This document shows, piece by piece, positions 18,173-27,939 of a stretch of 64,000 bases of DNA; positions within the stretch are counted from its first letter, which is position 1, and every line of letters begins with the position of its first letter. Origin of the DNA: Candidatus Accumulibacter affinis. GTDB taxonomy: Bacteria > Pseudomonadota > Gammaproteobacteria > Burkholderiales > Rhodocyclaceae. Both the position numbers and the translations under genes were made by a program. Below the pieces are notes generated by a model. The model was not told the DNA's origin, searched no databases, and saw only the letters and a program-made list of their open reading frames with translations. The DNA lies in the NCBI GenBank assembly GCA_016713625.1, contig JADJOT010000011.1, positions 186,001-250,000 of the forward strand, given 5' to 3'.

Positions 18173-19399
18173 TCACAGGCGAATCGCTTGCGCCGGGTCT
18201 AGCGCGGCGGCGCGGCGGGCCGGGGCGACGGCCGCCAGAACGCCGCAGACGGTGGCCACGCCGGCGATGGTCAGTGCCAGGCTCGGCGCCAGCGTGATGG
18301 CGAACAGCGGCAGTCCATCGCTGCCGCGAACGAAGGTGGTGAAGGCCTTGATCAGCGCCACCGCCAGCAGGACGCCGAGCGTCGAGCCGAGGGCACCGAC
18401 GATCGCCCCCTGTATTAGGAATACACGCAACATCTGCCCCTGCGTGGCGCCGATGGCGCGCAGAATGCCGATCTCGCGCTGTTTCTGCACCACCGAAACC
18501 ACCAGCACGCTGGCGATGCCGAGCACCACCACGACCATCACGACGCCGCGGATCAGCGCCGTGCTCACCGATTGTGCATTCAGCGCCGAGACCAGCTGCG
18601 AATTCGCCTCCTGCCAGCTCTCGACTTTGTAGGGGAAGCGCTGCGCGAGGTCGGCGGCGAGACCTTGTGCAGCCCAGACGTCGACCAGTGCCAGATCCAG
18701 CCCGGTAGCGCCGCCGGGCAGGCCGACCAGGCTCTGCGCGGCGCGCAGCGGCACGATGACCGTGCGCCGGTTGAGCTCGCGCACGCCGAGGTCGACCAGT
18801 GCGGTAACGCGCAGGGAATCGGTACTGCTGCCGGTAACCAGACTGATGCGGTCACCGACGCGTACGCCCAGGTCATCGGCGAGCTCGCGACCAATGATGC
18901 CCTCCCCCGGTCCAAGACGCGCCTCGCCCTGCACGACCTTCGAGCGCAGATGCACGATGCGGTCATAGCGGTCCAGGTCGACGCCCATCAGCGCGACCGA
19001 TCTTGACGCCTCGCCGCGTTGGGCGAGGCCGGCACCGGAGACCATCGGCGACACCGCAGCCACCGCCGGCAGCGCTTCGAGCACTGGCACGAGGGACTGC
19101 CAGTTGGCGATGCTGCGCGGCCGCTGCACGCGCGGTTGCGTGTGCACCAGGGCAGTGGTATCCGCCGCCGCTGCAAGTGCCGGAATGACCACGTCGTCGC
19201 GGGCGCTGACCGTGATGTGCGCCTGCGCGCCCAGCGTCTTCTCCAGGGTATTGCGCTGCAGGCCGGTGATCAGCGCCGAGATGTAAGCGACGACCGCGAC
19301 GCCGGCAGCCACCCCGACGATGATCAGCAGCGTCTGCATACGTCCTTCGCGCAGGAAGCGCACCGCCACGCGACGTTCAAAGCCGAGCCAGTTGAGCAT
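18173..19399 (-). CDS. ABC exporter permease, FtsX/MacB/LolC fold
   Basis: Integral membrane subunit of 408 residues. The architecture is one N-terminal helix (MQTLLIIVGVAAGVAVVAYI), a periplasmic domain of about 220 residues, and three C-terminal helices (GVVMVVVVLGIASVLVVSVV; FLIQGAIVGALGSTLGVLLA; a last helix near the end). The motif VVQKQREIGILRAIGATQGQ between helices 2 and 3 is diagnostic of the MacB/LolC/FtsX permease fold. The adaptor gene ends 11 bp upstream, so they are coupled. Substrate unknown. Confidence 0.9.
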   Translation of the reverse strand: MLNWLGFERRVAVRFLREGRMQTLLIIVGVAAGVAVVAYISALITGLQRNTLEKTLGAQAHITVSARDDVVIPALAAAADTTALVHTQPRVQRPRSIANWQSLVPVLEALPAVAAVSPMVSGAGLAQRGEASRSVALMGVDLDRYDRIVHLRSKVVQGEARLGPGEGIIGRELADDLGVRVGDRISLVTGSSTDSLRVTALVDLGVRELNRRTVIVPLRAAQSLVGLPGGATGLDLALVDVWAAQGLAADLAQRFPYKVESWQEANSQLVSALNAQSVSTALIRGVVMVVVVLGIASVLVVSVVQKQREIGILRAIGATQGQMLRVFLIQGAIVGALGSTLGVLLAVALIKAFTTFVRGSDGLPLFAITLAPSLALTIAGVATVCGVLAAVAPARRAAALDPAQAIRL

Positions 19400-19410
19400 G
19401 GCCGAAACGG

Positions 19411-20700
19411 TCAGCGGCCCATGGCGTTGGTCATCGCCGAACCGGCGTCTTCGCGCGTGCCCTTGCCCAGCCCCGGTGCGGCGGCGGCCGCGAGGGTCGT
19501 CTCGGCGATCACCGCGCGCACGCGGCTGCCCGGCTTGAGCGCGCTGTTGCGCAGGACGGTTTCGCCGGCCTTCAGCCCGGCGAGAACCTCGGCCGCTTCG
19601 AGCGTGCGCAGGCCCACGCGCACCTGGCGCTCTTCAACGCGGCCATCGTGTTCAACCAGGACAACCGCAGTGTCCGCCGCCTGATCGCCACGCAGCGCAT
19701 CCACCGGCACTACCAGGGCCGCCGCGCGGCGGGCCGTTTCGACCTCTACCGACAGGGTCATGTCTTCGCGCAGGAAGGCTGGGGGGGATTGCGGCAGCGA
19801 GAACTTGACCTCGACCGCCCCACGCTGTGCGTCGACCAGCGGCGAAATGGACAGCACGCGCGCGGGAAAACGCTGGCTGGGGAAGGCATCGGCCAGCACG
19901 CTGGCCGTCTGACCAACCCGCAGCTGTTCAAGATAGCGCTCGTCGACCTGCGCCACCAGTTGCAGCGGGCCGGCCAGCGCCAGGCTGAGCAGCGCCCGCC
20001 CGGGCTGTACGATCTGGCCCGGTTCGACCAGACGCGCGAGCACGCGGGCGTCGGCCGGTGCCGTCAGCACCGCCTGCGCCAGGCGCGCCTGTGCCGCGCC
20101 AGTGGCCGCACTGGCGAGCGCGAGTTGCGCCTGCGCCTGGACGATTTCGCTGCCCTGCTCGGAGTTGGCCACATTCTGGGCGCGTGCACTGTCTAGCTGC
20201 GCCCGCGCCACATCGGCCACGCGCCGCACTTCGTCCAGGCGTGCTGCGCTGAGGAAACCCTTGTTCAGCAGCGACTGCGTCCGCTGCAGGTCGGACTGCG
20301 CCGCCGCCAGCACCGCATCGGCCTGCGTCACCGCGGCCTGTGTCGCTCTGCGTCCGGTGCTGCGCAGCCCGGCCAGGCGGGCTGCGGCCTGGCGCTCGCT
20401 GGCCAGCGCCTGCGCCAGCGCAGCCCGAAGTTCGTCGCTTTCCAGGCGCACCAGGACTTCGCCCTTGCTGACCTGGGCGCCCTGGTCAACAGCCACCTCC
20501 AGGACGCGGCCGGTGAGCGTGCTGCCCACGTCGACGCGCGAAAAGGTAGCCACTCGCGCCGAAAACTGCAGCGTGCGCAGCAGCGGAGCCAAGCGCAGGC
20601 TCACCGCCGCTACGCTGGGCACGCGGCTCAGCCACCAGACCAGCAAAACGGCAAGAATAGCGGCCAGAACGGCGAGAAAGAGGAGTGAACGGCGGGGCAT
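19411..20700 (-). CDS. periplasmic adaptor (HlyD/MacA-like) of the ABC exporter
   Basis: A 429-residue membrane fusion protein. It has an N-terminal anchor (LLFLAVLAAILAVLLVWWLS), a lipoyl half (VGSTLTGRVLEVAVDQGAQV) and a long Ala/Gln/Arg-rich coiled-coil hairpin (about residues 95-210). A second lipoyl half (LTAPADARVLARLVEPGQIV) and beta-barrel domains follow, with SPLVDAQRGAVEVKFSLPQS and a final VLAGLKAGETVLRNSALKPG. It starts the adaptor-permease-ATPase set. The coiled coil is long enough to contact an outer-membrane channel, supporting export across both membranes. The FecR/DUF6600 gene lies 156 bp upstream on the same strand. Confidence 0.88.
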   Translation of the reverse strand: MPRRSLLFLAVLAAILAVLLVWWLSRVPSVAAVSLRLAPLLRTLQFSARVATFSRVDVGSTLTGRVLEVAVDQGAQVSKGEVLVRLESDELRAALAQALASERQAAARLAGLRSTGRRATQAAVTQADAVLAAAQSDLQRTQSLLNKGFLSAARLDEVRRVADVARAQLDSARAQNVANSEQGSEIVQAQAQLALASAATGAAQARLAQAVLTAPADARVLARLVEPGQIVQPGRALLSLALAGPLQLVAQVDERYLEQLRVGQTASVLADAFPSQRFPARVLSISPLVDAQRGAVEVKFSLPQSPPAFLREDMTLSVEVETARRAAALVVPVDALRGDQAADTAVVLVEHDGRVEERQVRVGLRTLEAAEVLAGLKAGETVLRNSALKPGSRVRAVIAETTLAAAAAPGLGKGTREDAGSAMTNAMGR

Positions 20701-20856
20701 CAGTCAGCTGCCTGCATGGTCGAGGGTTGGCGGGGCCACGCCGGTCATCCGCTGGCGTGCTCTGGCATCCGGCGCCGACCGACCGGCACCGCCGCGCATC
20801 ATCCCACACCAGCTACGGCCGATGCACGCAGAATCGCGTGAACGGTGCGCCGCTGG

Positions 20857-23217
20857 TCATGGTACGCCCTGCCCGTGCACAGGTTTGCGCAGACCTTCTT
20901 GTGCATCGCCCCGCCTCTCGTCGGGGCGGCCAGCGCCCGGCGGTCGTTGGCCACCGCCTGGCCGCTCTCGCTGCGTTGGCGAATCAACGTGTGTGGGCGG
21001 CGCTGCACCACGCTCCGGCAGCATCGCTGGCGGCGGCATTGGCGGCATTGCCGGCCGCCCTGGCGGACGCGGCGACTCCTCGCGAGGCGGCACACGCTCA
21101 ACCTGGCGCGGCTCGCTGCGCGCCGGCCGCGCGGCTTCCACCGGTGGGTGATCGAAGCGCTGCGGCATCGCCGGCGAAGGAGGCTGCGCCAGGGCGGGCG
21201 GACGCGCTGCGGGCACCTCGGGTCGCGACGGCGACCAGGGCGCTGGCGCCGCCTGCGGGCGCCGCTCGGTCATCGGCGTACTGGTCGCCGGCGCCGAGCC
21301 TGCTGGCGGTGCGGCCGGTGTTGCACGCCGGTCCCGCTCGTCGAACGCTGCCGGCGGCGGCCGTCCGGCGGCATCCCTTCTGTCCGCCGGCAGCAGGGGC
21401 GATGCGACAGGCACCGTTGGCGACCCCGGCATGGTCGGCGGCGTCCGGGCGTCCGGCTGACGCGCGCCGCCCGGCGCGCTATCCGGGCGCGGCGGGACGA
21501 GCGGCGGCTGCGGCAGCGCATCGCGCGTCGCTGCCGGCACCGACGACACGGGTGGTGGCAAAGGCCTGGGCGACGGCGAGATGGCAGCCGCTGCGGGAAG
21601 CGGTGCGGCAATCGATACGGAAGCGGGTGCGCGAACCGGTGCCGGGATCGCTGCGGGAAGCTGCGAAGGTAGCGCGGGCGCTGGCGGTGGCGAACTCCCC
21701 CGTAAATTCCCTGGCGGCGGCGCAGACATGGATGGCGGCCGCATCGCCGCGCCGGGTGGCAGCGGTGGCACCGCGAGAGCAGGCGGCGCTGCGCTGGCAG
21801 GCGGCGAGGCTTGCCGCGCGTCACTGCGTCGGTCCGCCTGACCCTCGGGCGGGAGGCCGCCGGCCGGCCGCTGCGGCCGCTCTTCCTGCGGCAGCGGCCG
21901 ACCCGCCCGGCGACGATCCTCGCCGTGACCGCCACCTTCGAGCGGTGCCCGCACCTGCGCCGGCTGGCTACTCCACGGGCCATGCTCGGCGGGCCGAATC
22001 GCCGCTTCGCGAACCGACCCGCGCTGCCGCATCGCCTCTTCGGGAACCGCCGTCAGCGCCTGCGGCAGGCGCTGATTGGCGTAGCGGGTACGCGCCGCCA
22101 CCGCCTCCGGGTTGCTGCTGACCTCGCTCAGATAGCTGTGGTTGGTGACCTGCGCGGAATTGACTTCGCGCAGGTGTCTGGCGCTGCTTGGATAGCTCGG
22201 GATATAGACTTCGCGTGGCGCCAGCGGAAACCAGCCGACCGCCGGACGCGCGCCGATCTGCGTAGAGGCACCGACCCGCGACCCGCCCACCCAGGCCACC
22301 AGTGCCGGCGCGTAGACCGGTCGCGCCGCGCGAATTCCGGGCACCCAGCCCCAGGCACCACCCAGGTAGGCCCAACGTCCGTAATGGAAGGGGGCAAAGC
22401 CCCAGACTTCGTCGCCGACCCAGGTCCAGCCCCAGGGTTCCACCCACGCCCAACGGCCAGCGCGGTAGGGAGCCCAGTCGGCGGCGACGCCGCGCGGGAA
22501 CCAGACGGCGCCATAGGCCGGCGTCTCCTGCCAGTCGCCATAGGCGTCGAGGTCGGCGGCGCCGGTCATCTCCGCGGAGACGTAACGGAGCTGGCCGGCG
22601 CTGCCGGATTGCCGGTCGCGACCGGCACTCCAGGTAGCAAACTCGTCATTGACCGGCGCCAGGATCTCGTGCCGGGTGCGTCCGTCATTCCAGATACGCG
22701 CGCTCTGGCCGGCACCGATGAACACCGCGATATCCGCGGCGCGAAAGCGCATTCCTCCACGGTAGGCGCCAGCAATGACCCCGGAACGGTCGACGTCGAA
22801 GCGATAGCGGCCTGGCTCACGCACCTCGAAACGTCCTTCACGGGTCGCCAGCTCGAACTCACGCGCCGCTTCCGGAGCAACCAGGCGAGCGATGACACTG
22901 CCGTCGAGCAGGCGCAGCGCAACGCGCTGGTCGTCCACCTGCACAAACTCGAGTACCGTTGCCGAGGCGAGCTGCAGCAGCGTCGAACCGATCTGCACCT
23001 CGACACGGCCACCGCTGCCGGTAGACAGCACGTCGCCGCTGGTCAGCGGCCAGTTGAGCATGGCCACGCTCGATTCGCCGCTCTCCGCCTGATGCAGATA
23101 GGCCGAGCCGACCAGCCAGGCGATCCGCCCAACGCGGCCGGCCGGATCCGCGGCCGCCGGCGACATCGCCAGCAATGCGAGAAGTAACAGCGCGAGAGAT
23201 TGGCAGCAGCGACGCAT
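20857..23217 (-). CDS. FecR-domain and DUF6600-type proline-rich envelope protein
   Basis: Predicted secreted protein of about 786 residues. A signal peptide (MRRCCQSLALLLLALLAMSP) is followed by a FecR-like beta domain (LTSGDVLSTGSGGRVEVQIG, LRLLDGSVIARL) and then a Trp/Gly/Tyr-rich segment (WAPYRAGRWAWVEPWGWTWV, WGFAPFHYGRWAYLGGAWGW). That segment is characteristic of the DUF6600 family. The remaining half, from about residue 400, is low-complexity Pro/Ala/Arg and probably disordered. The start is uncertain: in-frame ATGs also occur at 23238 and 23265. 23217 gives the cleanest signal peptide. The role is unknown; it sits on the same strand as the downstream exporter genes. Confidence 0.78.
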   Translation of the reverse strand: MRRCCQSLALLLLALLAMSPAAADPAGRVGRIAWLVGSAYLHQAESGESSVAMLNWPLTSGDVLSTGSGGRVEVQIGSTLLQLASATVLEFVQVDDQRVALRLLDGSVIARLVAPEAAREFELATREGRFEVREPGRYRFDVDRSGVIAGAYRGGMRFRAADIAVFIGAGQSARIWNDGRTRHEILAPVNDEFATWSAGRDRQSGSAGQLRYVSAEMTGAADLDAYGDWQETPAYGAVWFPRGVAADWAPYRAGRWAWVEPWGWTWVGDEVWGFAPFHYGRWAYLGGAWGWVPGIRAARPVYAPALVAWVGGSRVGASTQIGARPAVGWFPLAPREVYIPSYPSSARHLREVNSAQVTNHSYLSEVSSNPEAVAARTRYANQRLPQALTAVPEEAMRQRGSVREAAIRPAEHGPWSSQPAQVRAPLEGGGHGEDRRRAGRPLPQEERPQRPAGGLPPEGQADRRSDARQASPPASAAPPALAVPPLPPGAAMRPPSMSAPPPGNLRGSSPPPAPALPSQLPAAIPAPVRAPASVSIAAPLPAAAAISPSPRPLPPPVSSVPAATRDALPQPPLVPPRPDSAPGGARQPDARTPPTMPGSPTVPVASPLLPADRRDAAGRPPPAAFDERDRRATPAAPPAGSAPATSTPMTERRPQAAPAPWSPSRPEVPAARPPALAQPPSPAMPQRFDHPPVEAARPARSEPRQVERVPPREESPRPPGRPAMPPMPPPAMLPERGAAPPTHVDSPTQRERPGGGQRPPGAGRPDERRGDAQEGLRKPVHGQGVP

Positions 23218-23431
23218 ACTCGCAAGACAAGGAGGCATGGCTTCAAGTCCATAAGGTAGCGGCACGCAAGCCGCCGACCAGACAATTAACGCGCGATCGC
23301 CGCTTTGGTCCGACGATCAACTGCGTTTGTTACAAAACGTTCACACAGCGCGTGAACACTCGCCACGAGCAGTCGCCGGACAGCGACTAGCGCTCCGCGC
23401 CGGAGACCCGCATGCCCCCCATCGAGCCAGG

Positions 23432-23599
23432 AATCCGGGATTCCGCTTCGCCGACTACGCACACCGGTACGACAAACCCGTGCTGGCGATCAATCAGGGC
23501 GTGACCCGCGCCGATCACCTCCTCGACCTCAAGATTGAAGCCGACTGCAGCGCCGTGCTCGAGCGCCTGCTCGCCCTGGCCATTCGGGGGTTCGCTTGA
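23432..23599 (+). pseudogene. sirtuin (SIR2 family, SIRT4-like) C-terminal remnant
   Basis: The plus strand encodes about 55 residues, NPGFRFADYAHRYDKPVLAI followed by NQGVTRADHLLDLKIEADCS and a short helical tail. This matches the last strand-helix unit of class II sirtuins, where human SIRT4 has GYRFILTAWEKKLPIAILNI and GPTRSDDLACLKL. The catalytic core, the NAD-binding GAGxS motif and the Zn-binding cysteines are missing. The preceding 100 bp do not continue the fold, so it is a decayed fragment. It ends 14 bp from the convergent glycosyltransferase gene. Confidence 0.6.
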
Positions 23600-23612
23600 T
23601 GTGCCAGTCGCT

Positions 23613-26097
23613 TTACCCGACAGCCGCGTCCGCACCTGCCGAAGCGATCTCGGCAAATGCTGTCGTCAGGCACTGCTCGAACGACCTGACGACACGGACG
23701 TCGCCGTCCACCGCTGGAGCGGCAGCCAGGACTGCGGCGCGCAAGGCTTGCTTGCGGAGCGGATCGCGACACTCCGCGGCAAGACGAGCGGCGATGGCCA
23801 CGTAGTCGTCCCCCGATGCGGCGATGGTTTCTGACAGTCCCGCTTTGCGCAGCAAGCCGGCAGCAAGCCGCTGCCGCAATTGGCGGCCCTCCAGAGCGAC
23901 GATAGGCAGCCCGCGGTGCATCGCCAGCCAGGCGGTGGTGTATCCGGAAAACGCCGGGCAGTCGAGATAGACGTCGCAGACATCGAGCAAGGCCAGAAAT
24001 TTTTCCGGTGCCAGCCAGGGAATCGCCACCAGATGCCGTCCCGGATCGAGTCCGTGCTTGCGGAACGCCGATTCAAGGCGAGCCATGATCAGGTCGCTTG
24101 CCCACGGACAAACCGGATCCCGCAGCAGAATGAAGACGCTCGCCCCGGCGGCGACGGCAATTTTCGCGTAGATGTCATCATCGACGGGAGCGAACTTGAT
24201 CGCGCGCTGTGCGATCACGAAACGGGGTCCGTGCATTCCGAGCAAGCTCATCTCGACGTCCGGGATCGCTTCGGCAGTGATCGGCAAGGAAGATGTGCAG
24301 CAGCCGGTACCGGGCAAGCGGACCAGTCGCTCCCGATAATGTGCATCCGCATCTGGGGCTTCCAGCAGCTCCCCGGAAAGGAACAGGTCGATGGTTGCCA
24401 GACCGGTGGTGATCGGGTGCCCCCAGCTGGCCATCTGCAAGGGCGCAAGCCGATGGGCGGCGAGGAAGTAGGCGAGCGATGACATGCCGATTTCCGGGTA
24501 GAAAATCACCTCCGGGCAGTCTTCTTCGGCGGCAGCCAGCCAGCCGGCGGCATCGGAAATCGTATGTCGATCACGCCATCCCTCGACCTGCGAGCGAGCG
24601 AAAGCGGTTTCCTGGTCTTCGGCGTTGCCGAGGTGATACACAAAGACCTCGAAACGGCTTCGATCGAGATGCAGCAGCAGGCCTCGCAACACGATATTCC
24701 ATACGGAGTGCCAGCGGATGTGGTGCGAGATGATCAGCAGCCGAAGTCGCTCTCGATGCGGACGCGGTGCACGGCTTCGCGATTTCAGGCATTGGCTGAC
24801 CAGATCCGCATAGCGCGAGAGCAGATCGACATGATTTCCGTCCCGGTAGGCCAGGAAAAACGGCTGCTGCGTACCCGCCAGGTCGGCAACGGAGACCTCT
24901 CGATCCCCATTAGCCTGCAGCCAGTCGGCAAGCTCGTCGAGCGCGCCGGCGAAAAGCCTCGGCACCGCCACCGCTTCCTGCACGCTCTGCGCGATGACTG
25001 GCAGAACTGCGGTAGCCAGTGCCAGCCGCGCGCTGACACGCTCAGGCTGCACCCGGAGCGCTTGCCGATAACAGTTCTTGGCCTCCTCCGCGCGTCCCAG
25101 CTCAAGCAGAACACTGCCGAGTCGCTCAAGAATTCCGGGGTTGTCGGGGTCCGCCTTCAGCGTATCCCGATAACACGCCTCGGCTTCGACAAAACGGTTT
25201 TGCTCGACAAAAAGCCGTCCCAGATTGGCACTTGCATTCGGCAGGCCGTGCTGGATCGCCAGGCAGCGGCGATAGCACTCCTCGGCCTGGCTGGAATTTC
25301 CCAGTTCCTGCAGCACATTGCCCAAACTTTCGAGGGCCGGGAGCCAGCCCGGATCAGCGTGCAAGGCGGCAACGAAGCAGCTTCTTGCTTCCTCAAGGCG
25401 CGCCGACCCGGCCAGAACATTGCCCAGGCAGAAGTGCGCGGCAGCCGTTCCCGGCACCAGATCGAGGGCACGACGGCAGAGGACTTCGGCCTCGCCGAAG
25501 CGACCGAGTTCGCCCAGGGTGAGGGCGAGCGAGACCAGTCCGTCAGAAAAGTCGGGGGCGCTAACTGTAACACGACGCAAATACGCTTCCGCCTCCGCGA
25601 ACTCCCCCAACATTCGCAGCGTATCGCCGACATTGAACAGCGCACCGGGGTCTTCCGGCTGCAGGGCGAGTGCCTGGCGGAAAGCGTCGGCGGCCTCCGG
25701 CAAACGCCCGCGTCCGAGAAAAAGCCCGCCCCAGGCCTGTCTGAGCAGCGAAATCCCGAGGCAAAAACAGGGTCGCTTGCTGCATCGCGAAAAGACTATC
25801 CTGCCCCAGCGCCTGCAAGGCGGCGCCGAGCAGCCCCCAGAGGAACCCGGACTGCGGCGACCGCTCGATCTGAACCCGCAAGCACGATTCCAGATCAGCA
25901 AACCGGCCAGCCTTGAACATGGCAAGCAACTCACCCGCGTCGACCGAAGCCGACGACCAGCGCGCATCACGGCTCGCTGGCGGCCCGCCAGCAGCGCGGC
26001 CCAGGCAGCAGTTCTTGTATTTTTTGGCACTACCACACGAACAGGGATCGTTTCGCCCAGGTTTCATCAGCAGACGCTCCAAGGATCGGAAATTCAA
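23613..26097 (-). pseudogene. SEC-C/TPR/SPINDLY-type O-GlcNAc transferase-like protein (frameshifted)
   Basis: A large protein that would glycosylate or scaffold other proteins. The N-terminus (MKPGRNDPCSCGSAKKYKNC) is a zinc-binding SEC-C motif. It is followed by about nine TPR repeats (such as AEAYLRRVTVSAPDFSDGLV and AEECYRRCLAIQHGLPNASA). The last 390 residues form a GT41-type domain with RLRLLIISHHIRWHSVW, QMASWGHPITTGLATIDLFL and DVYLDCPAFSGYTTAWLAMH, as in bacterial SPINDLY/OGT homologues. N- and C-terminal parts are in different frames. One extra C in the CCCC at 25729-25732 explains it, giving DFAAQTGL then GGLFLGRGRLPEAADAF. Corrected length is about 827 residues. The start is 26097 or 26067. 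Confidence 0.82.
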
Positions 26098-26487
26098 CGC
26101 AATCGCCGAGTGTAGCGGCCCTCATCAAGCACGGTCAATGGTCGCCCTTGTCCCGATCAGCTACCTGACAGCCCGCCCCGGCCAGGCCATTGTCGATGCC
26201 GCCCACCCGCCTGCGATGATAAGAAAGGGGGATCGTCGGGTGAGCGAAGTAATCGGCCCGCTGCCGCAAATCGCGCCGAAGAAACACGGGGTTGCGGCGT
26301 TGTGGCAAAGTGGACGGCGGTGCCGCGGAAGACCGATGTAGCAATGGTGCGTAATGCCCGTGGGTTAGCGTGGTCATGGGTGACGTCATCGACATTGGTG
26401 AATCGGCTTGGCAGTGTGCAGGCGGATATCCCGTTTAAGAGAGTGAGCAAGACGACGTACCCGAGGCGGCGCCACCTTTCTGAACGA
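26098..26487. other. noncoding left flank of the IS110-type element
   Basis: About 390 bp between the glycosyltransferase start and the transposase start. IS110-group elements carry a long noncoding left end that encodes a bridge RNA, and part of this stretch probably is that end. No terminal inverted repeats were found, as expected for the IS110 group, so the IS boundary cannot be fixed from this sequence alone. Confidence 0.4.
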
Positions 26488-27861
26488 ATGATGGAGCACG
26501 CCATGGCTCAACGCAATCGAAGCCTCAGACTCAAGCCGGGTCAGTCCCGAGTGGCACTGACGATCACCCACCCCAATGCGGCAGGAATTGACATCGGCAG
26601 CGCGGCGCACTTTGTGGCCGTACCGCCTGACCGGGACGATGAGCCGGTGCGCGAGTTTCCCAGCTTCACGGTTGACCTCAATGCCATTGCTGATTGGCTT
26701 CAGGCCTGCCGGGTGGATACGGTGGCGATGGAGTACCGGCGTACTGGATCCCCCTGTTCGAGTTGCTGGAGTCGCGTGGCTTCACGGTGCTGCTGGTCAA
26801 CGCGCGTCACGTGAAGAACGTTTCGGGCCGCAAGTCCGACGTGCTCGACTGTCAGTGGATTCAGCAACTCATGACCTACGGCCTGCTCAGCGGTGCGTTT
26901 CGCCCAGCCGATCAGGTGTGTGTGTTGCGCTCGCTGTGGCGCCAGCGCGGCATGCTGTTGCGCAGCCAGGCCAGAGAGGTACAGCACATGCAAAAAGGCG
27001 CTTACGCAGATGAACGTTCAACTGGCCAACGTCATCTCCGACGTGGTGGGCGAGACCGGCCAGAAGATCCTGCGCGCCATCGTGGCCGGCGAGCGTGATG
27101 GTCAGGTGCTGGGTGCGATGAAGAACGTGCGCATCCACGCTAGCGTCGATGAAATCGCCAAGAGCCTGCAAGGCCACTGGCGGGTCGAGCACTTGTTCGC
27201 GCTCAAGCAGGCGCTGGCCGCCTTCGACTTTATCGGCACGCAACTGGCTGAATGCGATCAGGAGATCGAAGCGCAGTTGAAGCGGCTGGAGGTTCATGAA
27301 GGCGACCCAGCCAAAGGCAAGAAGCGCAGTCGGCCACGCAATGCGCCGAAGTTCGATCTGCGTACCCAACTGTTCAAGATGTGCGGCGTGGACTTGACGC
27401 GCATCGACGGCATCGATGTGACCACCGCTCTGGCGGTCATCAGCGAGACCGGGGCCGACATGTCACGCTTTCCCACGGAGGGCCACTTCGCGAGCTGGCT
27501 GGGTTTGTGCCCCGGCACCAAGATCACCGGTGGCAAGGTGATGAGCGGCAAGACCAAGCGTTGTGCCAACCGCGCGGCCCAGGCCCTGCGCTTGGCCGCC
27601 GCAGCGCTGAGAACCAGCCAGTCCGCGCTCGGCGCGTACTTCAGACGCTTGTGCTCGCGTATGGACAAGCCCAAGGCCGTGACCGCGGCAGCCCACAAGC
27701 TGGCGCGGCTGATCTACACCCTGCTCACCAAGGGCCAAGAGTACACCGACCAGGGCCAGGACTACTACGAGCAGCGTTACCACCAGCGCGTTCTCCGCCA
27801 ACTGGCACAGCGCGCCCAGAAGCTCGGCATGAAGCTCGTCCCCACTGAACAACCAGCATAA
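26488..27861 (+). mobile_element. IS110-family insertion element, transposase interrupted by two frameshifts
   Basis: DEDD-type transposase with a C-terminal transposase_20 domain. The N-terminal frame (ALTITHPNAAGIDIGSAAHF) carries the DIGS catalytic start. It is lost near 26732-26745, where AMESTGVYWIPLFE is expected. The middle frame continues VNARHVKNVSGRKSDVLDCQ, with the second acidic residues, to QVQHMQ-like sequence. An extra base in AAAAAGG near 26992-26998 then forces a change to a third frame. That frame holds ALTQMNVQLANVISDV, the HhH-like CGVDLTRIDGIDVTTALAVI and the catalytic-serine region SWLGLCPGTKITGGKVMSGK, ending at 27861. Corrected length is about 455 residues. As it stands, no intact transposase is made. 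The exonuclease gene on its right is complete. Confidence 0.85.
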
Positions 27862-27939
27862 AACATGCATATAAGATCAACCAGTTGAGAGGAGTTTCTT
27901 AAGAGACCAACAGGTCCCCATGTTCCGTTGCCGGCGGCG

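Noticed and set aside
20685..22121. Long Ala/Arg-rich plus-strand frames opposite the FecR/DUF6600 gene
   Set aside because: Low-complexity translation expected from antisense of a Pro-rich high-GC gene; no family signature.
24564..25916. 450-codon plus-strand frame opposite the SPINDLY-type gene
   Set aside because: Antisense to TPR repeats; its repetitive look is inherited from the TPR coding sequence.
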